Shown one piece after another: positions 1 to 9,683 of a stretch of DNA of 64,000 nucleotides. The translations under genes and the position numbers were made by a program. Numbering within the stretch: position 1 is the stretch's first letter; each line of letters starts with the position of its first letter. Source of the stretch: JACCXM01 sp046328335 (GTDB lineage: Bacteria > Chloroflexota > Chloroflexia > Thermomicrobiales > UBA6265). The notes below the pieces were generated by a model that was not told the DNA's origin, did not search any database, and saw only the letters and a list, made by a program, of their open reading frames with translations. The stretch spans positions 186,001 through 250,000 of the forward strand of contig JAXLWU010000002.1 in the NCBI GenBank assembly GCA_046328335.1, in the 5' to 3' direction.

Positions 1-398
1 AGGGTCAGCAATTGCGCGTCGAGATCGGCGAGGACGGAGCGAAAGGCGCGTGCGGCGTCATCGGCCCGGTCGGGCTGGATGCCGTAGATCAGCACGTGCC
101 ACTGGCGGCCGCTCCAGCGGGTGGTGACCTCGACGGCGGGGATGATGCGGATGCCGCGTTTGGCGGCGCGGCGAGTTACTTCAGGCACGGAGCGCTGGGT
201 GTCGTGATCGGCGACGGCGGCGACGCGGAAGCCGTTGCCGGCGAGATGATCGACCAGCGCCGCCGGGGTCCAGGCACCATCGGAGGCGTGGGTGTGCAGG
301 TGGAGATCGATCGGTTCGGCCGCGGTAATGATCAATGGCTCCGGCGGCGGCGCGGCGGCGGTGATTTCATGCGCGGGAGTGCTAGGCGGATCCGCCAC
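1..398 (-). CDS. PHP-domain phosphoesterase, 3' end outside window
   Basis: Reading the minus strand from a GTG at 398 gives an open frame to the window edge. A GAGG ribosome-binding site lies about 10 bases upstream of the GTG. The protein shows the PHP metal-site signature DLHLHTHASDG near residue 30, followed by ADHDT and PAVEVTT, the usual histidine/aspartate clusters that bind two or three metals in PHP phosphoesterases. Only about 132 residues are visible. The family hydrolyses phosphate esters (histidinol phosphate, nucleotides or RNA ends); the exact substrate cannot be told. A second PHP protein lies at 58644-59561. The first 25 residues are proline/alanine rich and may be a disordered tail. 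Confidence 0.8.
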   Translation of the reverse strand, partial: MADPPSTPAHEITAAAPPPEPLIITAAEPIDLHLHTHASDGAWTPAALVDHLAGNGFRVAAVADHDTQRSVPEVTRRAAKRGIRIIPAVEVTTRWSGRQWHVLIYGIQPDRADDAARAFRSVLADLDAQLLT

Positions 399-957
399 GG
401 TGGACAACCTCGATTCTGTCTTGTCGGAATGCGCCTGCGCGGCGAACACCTGCTGCCGTGGAGTCTAGCCGACGACCCATGCCGCGAACGTCCGGTACGA
501 ACCGGCAGCGGCGAGAGGTGGGGGCGCAGAAACCGATCGGAGAGATGGCGACTCGGAATCAGGCAGCGCACCATGGTCGAAATATTGTGACATAATCGGC
601 GTGATCCCGTGGACCTTGGCGTACGTGTCGGCAGGCGTCCAAGTTTCGGTGCGATCGGGGCAATCGTGTCGCCGACCCCGGACTGTTGAAGGCGATCGAG
701 TAATCAACCGCCGCCCCATAGCATCGTACGCTACAGGCTCAGGGGCGGGTCTCGGGGAAGGGAACTATGCCTTCCGAGTCGCGACCGGGATCTGGAAAGA
801 ACGATCCTCAATGCCCCGTTCCGACGAGCCGCCAGAATCTGGCGCATGACCTTCTATGCTTTGGACCGTATGTGTTGATACGGATCTATCCGTTTCGCCA
901 CACTGCGAAGAATCGTATGCATCCCAGTGGTCTCTTCTCGCCCTCAGGAGTCACTTT
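399..957. other. Intergenic stretch without a convincing gene
   Basis: About 560 bases separate the divergent PHP and LuxR-type genes. Frames here are short and rich in arginine and serine, as expected from non-coding GC-rich DNA. The only notable structure is a short palindrome at 880-893. Confidence 0.5.
880..893. promoter_or_regulatory. Palindrome upstream of LuxR-type gene (possible operator)
   Basis: ACGGATCTATCCGT has 6-bp arms around a 2-base centre. It ends 64 bases before the GTG of the STAND/LuxR regulator, where a regulator site could act. Function is inferred from position only. Confidence 0.3.
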
Positions 958-3378
958 GTGACCGCGGCGCACATGCCACGATCCTCCGGGTGGTTACCTC
1001 TTCCGCGGTCCCGTCTGATCGGCCGGGACGCAGAGCGCGCCGCCGCGCGGGAATGGCTCCTGACAGATTCGGTCCCCTTGCTCACGCTGACCGGTCCCGG
1101 CGGGGTGGGAAAGACGCGCCTGGCGCTCGCTGTCGCCCAGGAGGTGACAGATCAGTTCGCGGACGGCGTGACCTGGATCGACTTTGCTCCCATGACGGAA
1201 GCGGCGCTGATCCCCATCACCATCGCCGCCGCCGTTGGCGTCACCCGTTCCCCGGGGGATCGGACGGTGGAGGACCTGGTGGCCGCGTTGCGGCCCGGGC
1301 AGCGGCTCCTGCTCCTGGACAACTGTGAACATTTCGCCACTGAGATCGCCGCGCTCATGCATGAGCTGCTGACGACTTGCCCGGCGTTGCAGGTGATCGC
1401 CACGAGTCGCGCGGCGCTGCGCATCCGGCAAGAGCAAGTGTTGCCAGTTCCCCCGCTTGCGGTTCCCGACATCGATGCGGTGAGTCGAGAATCGGTTGCC
1501 TGCTCTCCCGCCGTACACCTGTTCCTGGAGCGAGCCCGCGCCACGCAGCCGGCATTCGACATGACCGACCGGAACGCTCCCGCCATCGCCGCGCTCTGCC
1601 GCCGCCTGGATGGATTGCCGCTTGCGATCGAACTCGCCGCCGCGCGCATCGACGTGCTCACACCGGAAACGCTCGTGGCGGCCCTGCGTGGCGGACAGGA
1701 GGACGTGCTCAGTCAGGGGGCCCGGGACCTGCCGGACCGGCAGCGGACGTTGGAGACGACGATCGCCTGGAGCCATTCCCTGCTGGACGAACCGACGCAG
1801 AGGCTCTTCCGCCGGCTCGCCGTCTTCAGCGGTGGATTTACGCTGGCGGCGGCTCAGGCAGTTGGCAGCGACGATCAGTCGCCGGGGAAGACCGTCGATC
1901 GGCTTGCCACGCTCGTCGGCCAGAATCTGGTGTATCGCAGCGAGGGCGAGTCCCAAGCGCGCTTCTCGATGTTGGAGACGATCCACGCGTATGCATGGAA
2001 ACGCCTCGAGACGAGCGGGGAGCGCGAGGCGCTACAAGACGCGCATGCCGCATTCATTCTCCAATTGGCGGATCAGTTCTACCCGCATGTCGCGGGTTCC
2101 CCCGATCGGCCTGACTGGACGGCCAAGCGGATCGCCATTGGCGATGCCAATGTTCGCGCCGCGCTGATCCGACTTGCCGAGACGGGCCAGGCCGAAGGTG
2201 TCCTCCGCCTCGCCATCGCCATGGCCGGCGTTTGGGAGTCGCAAGTTGCTCCCCATGAAGGCCGCTCCTGGCTTGAATGGGGATTGGCGCGTAGTCCCGA
2301 GACCGATTCGGTCGCCCGTGGGCACGCTTTGGCGGGACTCGCCCTGATGCACTGGCTGCAGGGGCACTATGAAGCGGCGGCCTCGCTGGCGGACGCCAGC
2401 CTTGCTGTGGGGGAACGTCTTGGTGATTCTGGTGTTGTCGCGGACGCCGCCTACGTCCTCGGCAATGTCACGCTTAGCCAGCATGACTACGCACGGTCGA
2501 GACCGCTGATGGATCGGGCCCGACGCCTCTGGCAGGAATCCGGGCATCGGTACCTGGAAGGTCAGGCCCTGCAGGTGTTGGCCGGAGCCGAGCATGGTCT
2601 TGGTGATGACGAATCCGCAATGCGCCATGTGACCGAATCTGTTGAACTCCTACGCGCGGTTGGCCGTGGGCGGGAAACGGGCGCACTGGCACGATTGGGC
2701 CGAATTACCCGCGATCGCGGCGATGACCGCGTCGCGGCGCTCGCCTATCACGAAATGATTCCTCTTTGCGAGGCCTCTGGCAGCCGCTTTGGCACGATCC
2801 AGGCGCTGGCTGGTCTCGGCGAGATCGCCAGCAGGCGAGGTCAGGCGGAGCTCGCAGCGGTCCTGGTCGGGGCGATCGACACCGTCGTCCGCATGGCCGG
2901 CGCAACGCGCATCCCAGCCGCGCAAGTGAATTTCGACCGCACGGTGGCCGCGGCCACGGCCGCCCTTGGCGCGTTGCGGTTCCACCAATTGCGCGACGCG
3001 GGACGACGTCTGCGCTGGGCGGACGCGGTCGAATTGGCGCGGAGAGTGGCGATTCCTCCTCCCCGCGAGAATGGTTTCGACCCGGAATGGTTGACCACCA
3101 TCGATTTACCCGCGGCCGCGGCGTCAACCCCCGGGTCAGATCTCCTGATGGACCTCTTGCCGTCCCGGATCGAACAGACGCCTGCCGTCGATCTCACCAA
3201 TCGAGAACAACAAGTGTTGACGTTGCTTTGTCAGCGAAAGACGGACGACGAGATCGCTGCCACACTCTTCATCAGCCGGAAGACCGCCTCGAACCACGTT
3301 TCCCGCATTCTCGACAAGTTGGGCGCTGGCAACCGGCGTGAAGCAGCGGCCATCGCAGTGCGTACCGGTCTGCTCTGA
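958..3378 (+). CDS. STAND-ATPase transcriptional regulator with LuxR HTH
   Basis: 806 residues. GTG 958 was chosen because an AGGAG site (946-950) sits 7 bases upstream; an earlier in-frame ATG at 856 has no such site. An N-terminal NB-ARC-like ATPase carries the P-loop GPGGVGKT (residues 46-53), a Walker B-like LLLLDNCEH and the GLPLAIELAAAR motif. The middle is a helical TPR-like region, and residues about 745-806 form a LuxR/GerE helix-turn-helix (LTNREQQVLTLL, then ISRKTASNHVSRIL). This is the MalT/AfsR-like architecture of ligand-gated activators. The inducer and targets are not evident. It stands alone. Two other large STAND regulators occur at 6544 and 47208. Confidence 0.9.
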   Translation: MTAAHMPRSSGWLPLPRSRLIGRDAERAAAREWLLTDSVPLLTLTGPGGVGKTRLALAVAQEVTDQFADGVTWIDFAPMTEAALIPITIAAAVGVTRSPGDRTVEDLVAALRPGQRLLLLDNCEHFATEIAALMHELLTTCPALQVIATSRAALRIRQEQVLPVPPLAVPDIDAVSRESVACSPAVHLFLERARATQPAFDMTDRNAPAIAALCRRLDGLPLAIELAAARIDVLTPETLVAALRGGQEDVLSQGARDLPDRQRTLETTIAWSHSLLDEPTQRLFRRLAVFSGGFTLAAAQAVGSDDQSPGKTVDRLATLVGQNLVYRSEGESQARFSMLETIHAYAWKRLETSGEREALQDAHAAFILQLADQFYPHVAGSPDRPDWTAKRIAIGDANVRAALIRLAETGQAEGVLRLAIAMAGVWESQVAPHEGRSWLEWGLARSPETDSVARGHALAGLALMHWLQGHYEAAASLADASLAVGERLGDSGVVADAAYVLGNVTLSQHDYARSRPLMDRARRLWQESGHRYLEGQALQVLAGAEHGLGDDESAMRHVTESVELLRAVGRGRETGALARLGRITRDRGDDRVAALAYHEMIPLCEASGSRFGTIQALAGLGEIASRRGQAELAAVLVGAIDTVVRMAGATRIPAAQVNFDRTVAAATAALGALRFHQLRDAGRRLRWADAVELARRVAIPPPRENGFDPEWLTTIDLPAAAASTPGSDLLMDLLPSRIEQTPAVDLTNREQQVLTLLCQRKTDDEIAATLFISRKTASNHVSRILDKLGAGNRREAAAIAVRTGLL

Positions 3379-3438
3379 TCGCGAAGTTACGCTGAACTAA
3401 TGCAAGAACAGGAGACCTGCTGGGGATTCGCCCACCCC

Positions 3439-3527
3439 GTAGGGGCGGCGCTTGCGTCGCCCGGTCGGCCGCAAGGCCGACAAATGTGGCCCATCGGGCC
3501 GCGGGCGAGGCAAGCCATCGCCCCTAC
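3439..3527. repeat. Family C palindromic repeat
   Basis: An imperfect inverted repeat bounded by GTAGGGGCG and CGCCCCTAC, with an inner GGTCGGCCGCAAGGCCGAC hairpin. A related copy lies at 43655-43764. It fills the gap between the LuxR-type gene and the next gene. Confidence 0.6.
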
Positions 3528-3676
3528 CGTTGCTGTCGCATTCCCCAAAAGGTCTTCTGGATCTGCACTAGGGAAAAACCAGGGAATTTTTCCTCACGAC
3601 GGCGAGCACTGTGCCTCCGAGGATGAAGTGGCACGGGTGACGTCCGGTCATCCGTGGTTCATTGCGGAGTTCGGCC

Positions 3677-4333
3677 ATGACCCGTCGATCCATACTTCCT
3701 GCTCACCTGCGATCAGACTCGCGACCGATGACCCGGCGCACGATCGTTTTGCGTGGACTTGCCAGCCTCGGCATCGGCTTCCCTCCGCTCGCGACAGCGG
3801 TCGACACCTCGCTCGATGTCAGGGTCGCGCCGCCAATGGTCACCCGTGGCCCCGGCTGCGATGCCACAGTGAGGGTCTCGCTGACCATCGCGGGGATCGC
3901 GCTGGGGCGGTCGATCGAGGTCAGTGCCGACCTGATCGAGACTGACGCGCCCGATGATGATCCAGACCCCTGTTTCGTCTTTCCTGCCAGGATCGTTCGC
4001 ATTCTGGAGCAGCACCCTTATGCCGTGTCGCTGACATGCACCGCCATGGCGGCGGCGATGGGGCTGGTAAAGGGTGTCGGTCCAGCGGCGGACGAAATCT
4101 ACAGCCCTGATCTGGTTGAACTGGTCGCCCGCGTCTGGCTGCGTGACGTGGTGACCGGTGAAGCATTCGGGCCATGGCTGTCGCCAACTCGCGTGGCCAT
4201 CTCCAGCGGCGCTCTCGCCTGGACACCTGACGATCAGCAGCGCGGCCAGACCCTGCTGGAACCGCCGCCATCATGGCCACGGTCCCGCGATGGAGCGTCG
4301 CGGCATCTGCCTCCGCAAGCCTGTTTGCCGTGA
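3677..4333 (+). CDS. Probable exported protein of unknown function
   Basis: 218 residues from ATG 3677, with GGAG 7 bases upstream. An RRTIVLRGLASLGIG stretch near residue 19 looks like a twin-arginine export signal. The mature part has a regular mix of hydrophobic and acidic residues (for example SIEVSADLIETD) and two cysteines that could pair. No family was recognised. The last 40 residues are proline/arginine rich and less protein-like. The gene lies 83 bases before the ECF sigma operon and could be co-expressed with it. A minus-strand frame overlaps it but looks like a shadow. Confidence 0.5.
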   Translation: MTRRSILPAHLRSDSRPMTRRTIVLRGLASLGIGFPPLATAVDTSLDVRVAPPMVTRGPGCDATVRVSLTIAGIALGRSIEVSADLIETDAPDDDPDPCFVFPARIVRILEQHPYAVSLTCTAMAAAMGLVKGVGPAADEIYSPDLVELVARVWLRDVVTGEAFGPWLSPTRVAISSGALAWTPDDQQRGQTLLEPPPSWPRSRDGASRHLPPQACLP

Positions 4334-4415
4334 GACAGGCCGCCGCGTCAGGAAGACGACCTCGGCGCGAAGAAAACGTCATGGCCGCACCCGTAACAGA
4401 TTGGAGGGGTGATCC

Positions 4416-5072
4416 GTGTACATTGCTGAAGACCGGTTTGCCATCAGGACGCGTGGGATGAGCAGCACGATTCTCACCGCAGACCAGGCCACCTCCCCTC
4501 CCGCGCCGCAGGACGCGGATAGCCCGCTGGTCGCCCTGGCCCAGACCGATCGGCAGGCCTTCGCCGCGCTGTACGATCGCTATGTCCACCGTGTCTATGG
4601 GTACTGCTACCGTCATCTCGGTAGCCGCGAAGCGGCCGAGGACGCGACCAGTCTGGTCTTTACGCGCGCCATCGCCGCGCTGCCGCGCTTCGCTCCCACC
4701 GGCGGCACCTTTCGCGCCTGGCTGTTCACCATCGCCCATCACACGGTCGTGGATACTCACCGCGCACTCCGTTTCGTATCTCCCGGTGACGCCTCCCACG
4801 CCGCGGCCGCAGCCGCGCTCATCGATCCGGCGCCAGGACCGGAAGACCTGATCCTTGCCGCTGAATCAGCGGCCGCCTTGCACCAGGTCTTGACCCGCCT
4901 GACGCCGGAGCAGGCCCAGGTGGTGGAACTGCGGCTGGCCGGGCTGCGCGATAGCGAGATCGCCCATGTGCTCGGTCGCAGTCAGGGCGCGGTGCGCGCA
5001 TCCCAGTACCGCGCCATGGTCCGCTTGCGCGCCATCCTCGCCGGCGACGTTCCAGGAGTTTCCGATGGCTGA
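4416..5072 (+). CDS. ECF-type RNA polymerase sigma-70 factor
   Basis: 218 residues. GTG 4416 has a strong GGAGGGG site 6 bases upstream; a later ATG (4458) is possible. Region 2 is clear (FAALYDRYVHRVYGYCYRH, then AEDATSLVFTRA and FRAWLFTIAHH). Region 4 has LTPEQAQVVELRLAG followed by an HTH (DSEIAHVLGRSQGAV). The stop overlaps the start of the membrane cupin gene by 8 bases, so the two are translationally coupled as in sigma/anti-sigma pairs. A closely similar sigma factor is at 44063-44680 with the same kind of partner. Confidence 0.92.
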   Translation: MYIAEDRFAIRTRGMSSTILTADQATSPPAPQDADSPLVALAQTDRQAFAALYDRYVHRVYGYCYRHLGSREAAEDATSLVFTRAIAALPRFAPTGGTFRAWLFTIAHHTVVDTHRALRFVSPGDASHAAAAAALIDPAPGPEDLILAAESAAALHQVLTRLTPEQAQVVELRLAGLRDSEIAHVLGRSQGAVRASQYRAMVRLRAILAGDVPGVSDG

Positions 5073-6387
5073 CGCATTCCCCTTCCGCGCCCCGCGCACC
5101 GATGGCGGCGAGTCCGCCACGACCGCGCTCGGCCACACCTGGGATGCCTGGGTAGAGCATCAGGCGTTGCCGGAGGGAGTCGATCCCGCCGTGCTCACCA
5201 CCCTCGACCGGTTGCACACGCTCGGGGTCTCGCCAGAACCAGCTCCGGATTTCGTCGCCCGGTTGCGCCGCGAACTCCTGACTCCCGCGGTCGGGCCACC
5301 TGTTGCCGCGTTCCCCCAACCGGTGTCTGCCAACGGTCACGCGGGGGATGTGTGCGTCGCGCTTCTTCCGATCGTCGTGCCAGTGCAGCGGTCACGGCGA
5401 TGGCCCGGTCTGCTAGCCACCGCGGCACTGTTGGTGCTCACATTGCTGGGCAGCCTCCTCGCCAACGGCGGATTGCGCTCGGCGATGCTGCACCGGCCCC
5501 CCGCCATGGTCCCGGCACCGGACAGCGAACGGCCCTTGCTTCCTCCGGGCGTCACCTCCGATTCACCACTGATGCGCGCCCTGATCGAGCAATTCCCGGC
5601 GGATCCTCCCGTCTGGATCGACTTGTCCCGCATCACGCTCGCGCCCGGGGCTAGTGAACAGACCGGCTCCGCCCGGGACTCTGGGGTTGGTCCCCAACTC
5701 TTTCGCATCGAAGCCGGGCAGGTGACCGTGGTCGCCAACGGACCAGTGCAGATCACTCGGTACCGGACCGATGCTGAAATGGACAGCGCGACGAGCATCG
5801 TTTCGCCTCAGACGGCATCCGTGCTCGACGTTGGCGATCAGGTTTTTGCCCCGAGCGGCGTAACCTTGCAGCGGCGGAACGATGGGGCGGCGCCGGCGAC
5901 GCTGCTCACCTTCGAGATCACGGCGGATGGTGAGGGGTTGTCTCAGCCAGGGGTGACCTCTGCCTTCGGCATGCCCTACGGCCGCATGTCGGCGGTGCCG
6001 TTGCCGGCCGAGGCCAGTGTGCGGCGAATAACCATCGCCCCCGGAGATGGTCTCCCCGTCGCCGCGCTCCCCGGTTTGCGTCTGGTCTATGTCGAGACCG
6101 GTGCATTGGAGCTGCGGTACCGGGGTGAGAACACCTTGACCGCGGGTGAAACTCCGTTTGCGGCGACCACCCTGCGTGCTGGCAACGGGACCGGCGATTT
6201 CGGCCCCACACCTGAGCAGGCGATGCTGACCAATGACGGGGACGTTCCCGCGACGATCATCGCCGCCACTGTGGCCATGGCGGATCCCGCGGAAACTCGC
6301 GGCGAAAAGACGGTTCGCGATGGATTGACTCAGGCGCCGGAAGACCCGCTGACGGCTGGTATCGCTACAAAGCCGATCCTCGATTGA
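5065..6387 (+). CDS. Membrane-anchored cupin-like protein, probable anti-sigma partner
   Basis: 440 residues from ATG 5065 with AGGAG 6 bases upstream. About 110 cytoplasmic residues include PAPDFVARLRRELL. One membrane span follows near residues 115-135 (LLATAALLVLTLLGSLL), then about 300 external residues with two cupin-like beta segments (FRIEAGQVTVVANGPVQI; LVYVETGALELRY). The overlap with the sigma gene and the single-pass layout suggest an anti-sigma factor that senses something outside the cell through the cupin part. That role is inferred; no classical zinc anti-sigma HxxxCxxC motif was seen. Paralogue: 44664-45788. Confidence 0.75.
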   Translation: MADAFPFRAPRTDGGESATTALGHTWDAWVEHQALPEGVDPAVLTTLDRLHTLGVSPEPAPDFVARLRRELLTPAVGPPVAAFPQPVSANGHAGDVCVALLPIVVPVQRSRRWPGLLATAALLVLTLLGSLLANGGLRSAMLHRPPAMVPAPDSERPLLPPGVTSDSPLMRALIEQFPADPPVWIDLSRITLAPGASEQTGSARDSGVGPQLFRIEAGQVTVVANGPVQITRYRTDAEMDSATSIVSPQTASVLDVGDQVFAPSGVTLQRRNDGAAPATLLTFEITADGEGLSQPGVTSAFGMPYGRMSAVPLPAEASVRRITIAPGDGLPVAALPGLRLVYVETGALELRYRGENTLTAGETPFAATTLRAGNGTGDFGPTPEQAMLTNDGDVPATIIAATVAMADPAETRGEKTVRDGLTQAPEDPLTAGIATKPILD

Positions 6388-6543
6388 TGGAACTCGAGGA
6401 GATCCGGTACCGCTTGCTGGCTGAGCGTCCGAATTCCCGCTAAGAACCTGCGGGGCGACACGATCCGCTCAGGGCATCGTGACTGGCCGGTCCGACCTCC
6501 CCCTCGCCGCATATCATTCGTGCCATGCGGCGGAGCGGGTGAC

Positions 6544-9114
6544 ATGGACCTCCTCGAACGTACGACACTGATGGCACAACTCAACGATCACCTGAGCGAG
6601 GCCGCGGCCGGACACGGGCGGCTGGTGCTGGTCGGTGGCGAAGCGGGGGTCGGCAAGAGTTCCCTGGTCGAGGCGTTCGCCCGTCAGGCGCGTGGCGCGA
6701 CGGTGATGCGCGTCTCCTGTGATGCCCTCTCCACGCCCGGACCGCTGGGCCCGCTGCGTGATCTGGCCCCAACGCTCGGCTTGCCGCTCGATCAGTTCAC
6801 CGCGGAGGGGGATGCCCGCGATCATCTGTTTCGCGCCGTGCTTGCCGCCTACGCGGCGCGGCCGGATCCGACCCTGTTCATCGGCGAGGATGCGCACTGG
6901 GCGGATGGCGCCTCGCTCGATCTGCTGCGTTTCCTCGCGCGGCGGATCGGCGACCTTTCCACGCTCTTCGTGGTCACGTACCGCGATGACGAGATCGGCG
7001 GGTCCCATCCGCTTCGCCTCCTTCTCGGCGATCTGGCGACGGCACCAACGGTCCACCGGCTATCTGTGCCTCCATTGTCAGAGGAGGCAGTGGCGCGGCT
7101 CGCGGCCGCCTCCGGCCGGAACGCGGCCGATCTGCACCGCCTGACGGGAGGGAATCCGTTCTTCCTGACCGAGGTGCTCGCCAGGAGCGACGCCTCGGTG
7201 CCGGCCTCGGTGGGCGATGCCATCCTTGCCCGCGCGGCGCGGCTCACTCCAGAGGCGCGCGCCGTGCTCGATATCGCGGCGGTGATCGGCACGACCATCG
7301 ATCTCGACCTGTTGCTGACCGTCGCGGGACCAGTGTTCGAGGAGACTGAGGCGTGTCTGGCGGGCGGTCTCCTCCGCGCCGATGGCGCGAGACTCCTCTT
7401 CCGGCACGATCTGGTGCGGGAGGCGGTGCTGGCGGCGATCGCTCCGCCCCGGAGGCGTCTCCTCCACGGGCGTGTCCTGACCGTGTTGCGCGAGGCGTCA
7501 GAGGCGGAACGTGACCTCGCCCTACTGGCGCACCACGCCGAGGCCGCTGGCGACCGCGACGCGGTGCTGACCTTCGCGGTTGCCGCGGGCGGTCAGGCCT
7601 CGGCGCTGCATGCCCATCGCGAGGCGGCGGCGCAGTATGCGCGGGCCTTGCGCTTCGCGGATCGACTTCCTTCGGTCGAGCGCGTCGCGCTCTACGAACA
7701 GCGGTCGGTGGCGTGTTACCTGATCGATCAAGGGGACGAGGCGATTGCCGCGCGCCGGGCCGCGCTCGATATCTGGCGATCGCTCGGCGATCCATTGCGG
7801 GAAGGGGATAGCCTGCGCTGGATGTCGCGCCTCTTCTGGTACAGCGGACATGGCGCCGAAGCGGAGCGGGCCGCGATCGATGCCCTGGCGCTGCTCGAGC
7901 CGTTGCCGCCCGGTCCCGAGTTGGCAATGGCATACAGCAATCTCTCCCAATTGCGAATGCTCGCCGACGATACTCCCGGGGCATTGGAATGGGGCGAACG
8001 CGCCATCGCCCTCGCCGACCAACTGGGGGAAACGGAGACCCTCATTCACGCCCTCACCAACGTCGGTACGGCGCGGGTTCTCCACGATGTCGAGCGTGCC
8101 GAGGTGGAGTTGCGACGTAGTATCCGGCTCGCCATCGACCAAGGATTTGTCGATCATGCGGGCCGAGCGCAGGTCAATCTGGCCTGGACGGCGTTGCGGA
8201 CGATGCATCTGGACGAAGCCGCGCGTCGTACAGAAGCTGCACTCGCCTATGCCACCGACCACGATCTCGATAACTACCGCTTCTACCTGCTGGCGACGCA
8301 AGCGGCGATTCGGATGCAGCAAGGTCGGTGGGATGAGGCGCAGGCGGAATTGCAGCCGCTGCCCCGGCAGCCAGGCGTTTCTCCGCTCACGCGGATGGTG
8401 GCGATGACCACGCTGGGGCGGATCGCGGTGAGGCGGGGCGCGCCGGAGGCCGGCGAACTCCTGGACGGTGCGCTCGAATTGGCGGAGCGAACCGGACAAC
8501 TGATGCGGATCGAACCGGTGCGCGCGGCGCGGGCCGAAGCGGCATTGCTGGCGGGTGATGTTGAAGCGGCTCGGGGCGAATTGCTGGCGATCCGCGATCA
8601 AGTCTTCGCGCGCGGCACCGAGTGGCAACGGGGCGAACTCGCGTGGCGGCTGTGGCTGTGCGGCGAGCGCGAGTTCCCTCGCGAGCAACTCGCCATTCCG
8701 TACGCGCTCCAGATCGAAGGCGATTTCGTGACTGCCGCCGCGGCCTGGCGTGACCTTGGCTGCCCATACGAGGAAGCGCGCGCCCTGGTGGAAAGCGGTG
8801 ATCCGCGGCTCCAGCAACGTGGCGCGGAAGCGCTGGCGCGGCTCGGGGTGCCTCAGGGGAGTCCCGCCGCTATCGAGCGGCGGCACGGCCCGGACCGCAC
8901 GGCGGCGATTCCAAGTGCCCCACTTGGGCTGACCACGCGCGAAGTCGAGGTGCTGCGCCTGCTCGTTGCCGGGTACAGCAACCGTGAGATTGGCGACCAC
9001 CTCTACATCAGCCCCGCCACCGCCGCGCGGCACGTCGCCAACATCTATCTCAAACTCGAGGTCGATTCCCGCGCCGAGGCAACCGCCCTCGCCGTGCAGT
9101 ATGGGATCGCCTGA
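6544..9114 (+). CDS. AAA/STAND ATPase regulator with LuxR HTH
   Basis: 856 residues from ATG 6544, with GGAG at 6532 giving 8-base spacing. The N-terminal AAA module resembles adenylate-cyclase-associated and MalT-like regulators: P-loop GGEAGVGKS (residues 31-39) and a Walker B-like LFIGEDAHWAD. A long TPR-like helical middle follows, then a C-terminal LuxR/GerE HTH (LTTREVEVLRLLVAGYSN, then ISPATAARHVANIYLKL). It is predicted to be an ATP-dependent transcription activator acting in the cytoplasm. The signal is unknown. It belongs to a different subfamily from the 958-3378 protein (GGEAGVGKS rather than GPGGVGKT P-loop). Confidence 0.9.
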   Translation: MDLLERTTLMAQLNDHLSEAAAGHGRLVLVGGEAGVGKSSLVEAFARQARGATVMRVSCDALSTPGPLGPLRDLAPTLGLPLDQFTAEGDARDHLFRAVLAAYAARPDPTLFIGEDAHWADGASLDLLRFLARRIGDLSTLFVVTYRDDEIGGSHPLRLLLGDLATAPTVHRLSVPPLSEEAVARLAAASGRNAADLHRLTGGNPFFLTEVLARSDASVPASVGDAILARAARLTPEARAVLDIAAVIGTTIDLDLLLTVAGPVFEETEACLAGGLLRADGARLLFRHDLVREAVLAAIAPPRRRLLHGRVLTVLREASEAERDLALLAHHAEAAGDRDAVLTFAVAAGGQASALHAHREAAAQYARALRFADRLPSVERVALYEQRSVACYLIDQGDEAIAARRAALDIWRSLGDPLREGDSLRWMSRLFWYSGHGAEAERAAIDALALLEPLPPGPELAMAYSNLSQLRMLADDTPGALEWGERAIALADQLGETETLIHALTNVGTARVLHDVERAEVELRRSIRLAIDQGFVDHAGRAQVNLAWTALRTMHLDEAARRTEAALAYATDHDLDNYRFYLLATQAAIRMQQGRWDEAQAELQPLPRQPGVSPLTRMVAMTTLGRIAVRRGAPEAGELLDGALELAERTGQLMRIEPVRAARAEAALLAGDVEAARGELLAIRDQVFARGTEWQRGELAWRLWLCGEREFPREQLAIPYALQIEGDFVTAAAAWRDLGCPYEEARALVESGDPRLQQRGAEALARLGVPQGSPAAIERRHGPDRTAAIPSAPLGLTTREVEVLRLLVAGYSNREIGDHLYISPATAARHVANIYLKLEVDSRAEATALAVQYGIA

Positions 9115-9155
9115 GGCGCCAGATCCGGTCCCCTGAACGCGCTACCCCGGCAAAT

Positions 9156-9188
9156 TACATAGGCCAGTACATAGGTCTGAGGATGCCT
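9156..9188. repeat. 33-bp direct repeat, copy 1
   Basis: TACATAG occurs twice with a 12-base period (9156-9162 and 9168-9174), followed 7 bases later by GGATGCCT. The same arrangement with identical spacing is at 10449-10481. The two copies bracket the rhodanese and 259-residue genes. Confidence 0.7.
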
Positions 9189-9293
9189 CCTCCAGCCCTA
9201 CATGGCGATGATGGTCTCGTGGCCGGATGAGTCGGCCATCGCCGCGGCGATCGAATCTGGATCGACGTCGCCATGAAGGGAAAGGAGATCATC

Positions 9294-9683
9294 GTGACCA
9301 TGAAAACCGTCGCGCATCTTGTCGCGGAAGCCAAAGCGCGGATCGACAATCTCTCGCCCGCGACCGTTGCCGCCGAACTGGAGCGCGGGGAGGTCTTGCT
9401 CGTCGATATCCGCGAGCCGGAAGAGCGGCAACAGCAGGGCGCTATCCCGGGCGCCGTTCACGCTCCGCGCGGCATGCTCGAGTTCTACGCCGATCCGACC
9501 ACCGCCTATCACCGGCCGGAATTCGATCCCAACCGGCGGACGATTCTCTACTGCGCGTCCGGCGGCCGCTCCGCGCTCGCCACCGAAGCACTGCAAGCCC
9601 TGGGCTACGCCGATATCGCCCATCTCGATGGCGGGCTGAAGGCGTGGCGCGACGCCGGCATGACGGTCGCCGCGGATGAGTAG
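9294..9683 (+). CDS. Rhodanese-like sulfurtransferase
   Basis: A single rhodanese domain of about 129 residues. The active-site loop is YCASGGRS, with the catalytic cysteine and the usual C-x4-R geometry. The N-terminal part shows LLVDIREPEE and GAIPGAVHAPRG, and the C-terminal part GYADIAHLDGGLKAW. AAGGAG at 9282-9287 favours GTG 9294; ATG 9300 and ATG 9273 are alternatives. These cytoplasmic proteins carry sulfane sulfur as a cysteine persulfide. The gene overlaps the next one by 8 bases. Confidence 0.9.
   Translation: MTMKTVAHLVAEAKARIDNLSPATVAAELERGEVLLVDIREPEERQQQGAIPGAVHAPRGMLEFYADPTTAYHRPEFDPNRRTILYCASGGRSALATEALQALGYADIAHLDGGLKAWRDAGMTVAADE

Noticed and set aside
12..590. Plus-strand frame of 192 codons at the left edge
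   Set aside because: It overlaps the minus-strand PHP gene, whose motifs are far more convincing; the plus frame has repetitive Gly/Arg composition.
994..1986. 330-codon minus-strand frame inside the STAND regulator
   Set aside because: Shadow of the LuxR-type gene; no motifs and an arginine/glutamine-rich composition.
7522..9033. 503-codon minus-strand frame
   Set aside because: Antisense shadow of the AAA/LuxR regulator; no recognisable domain.
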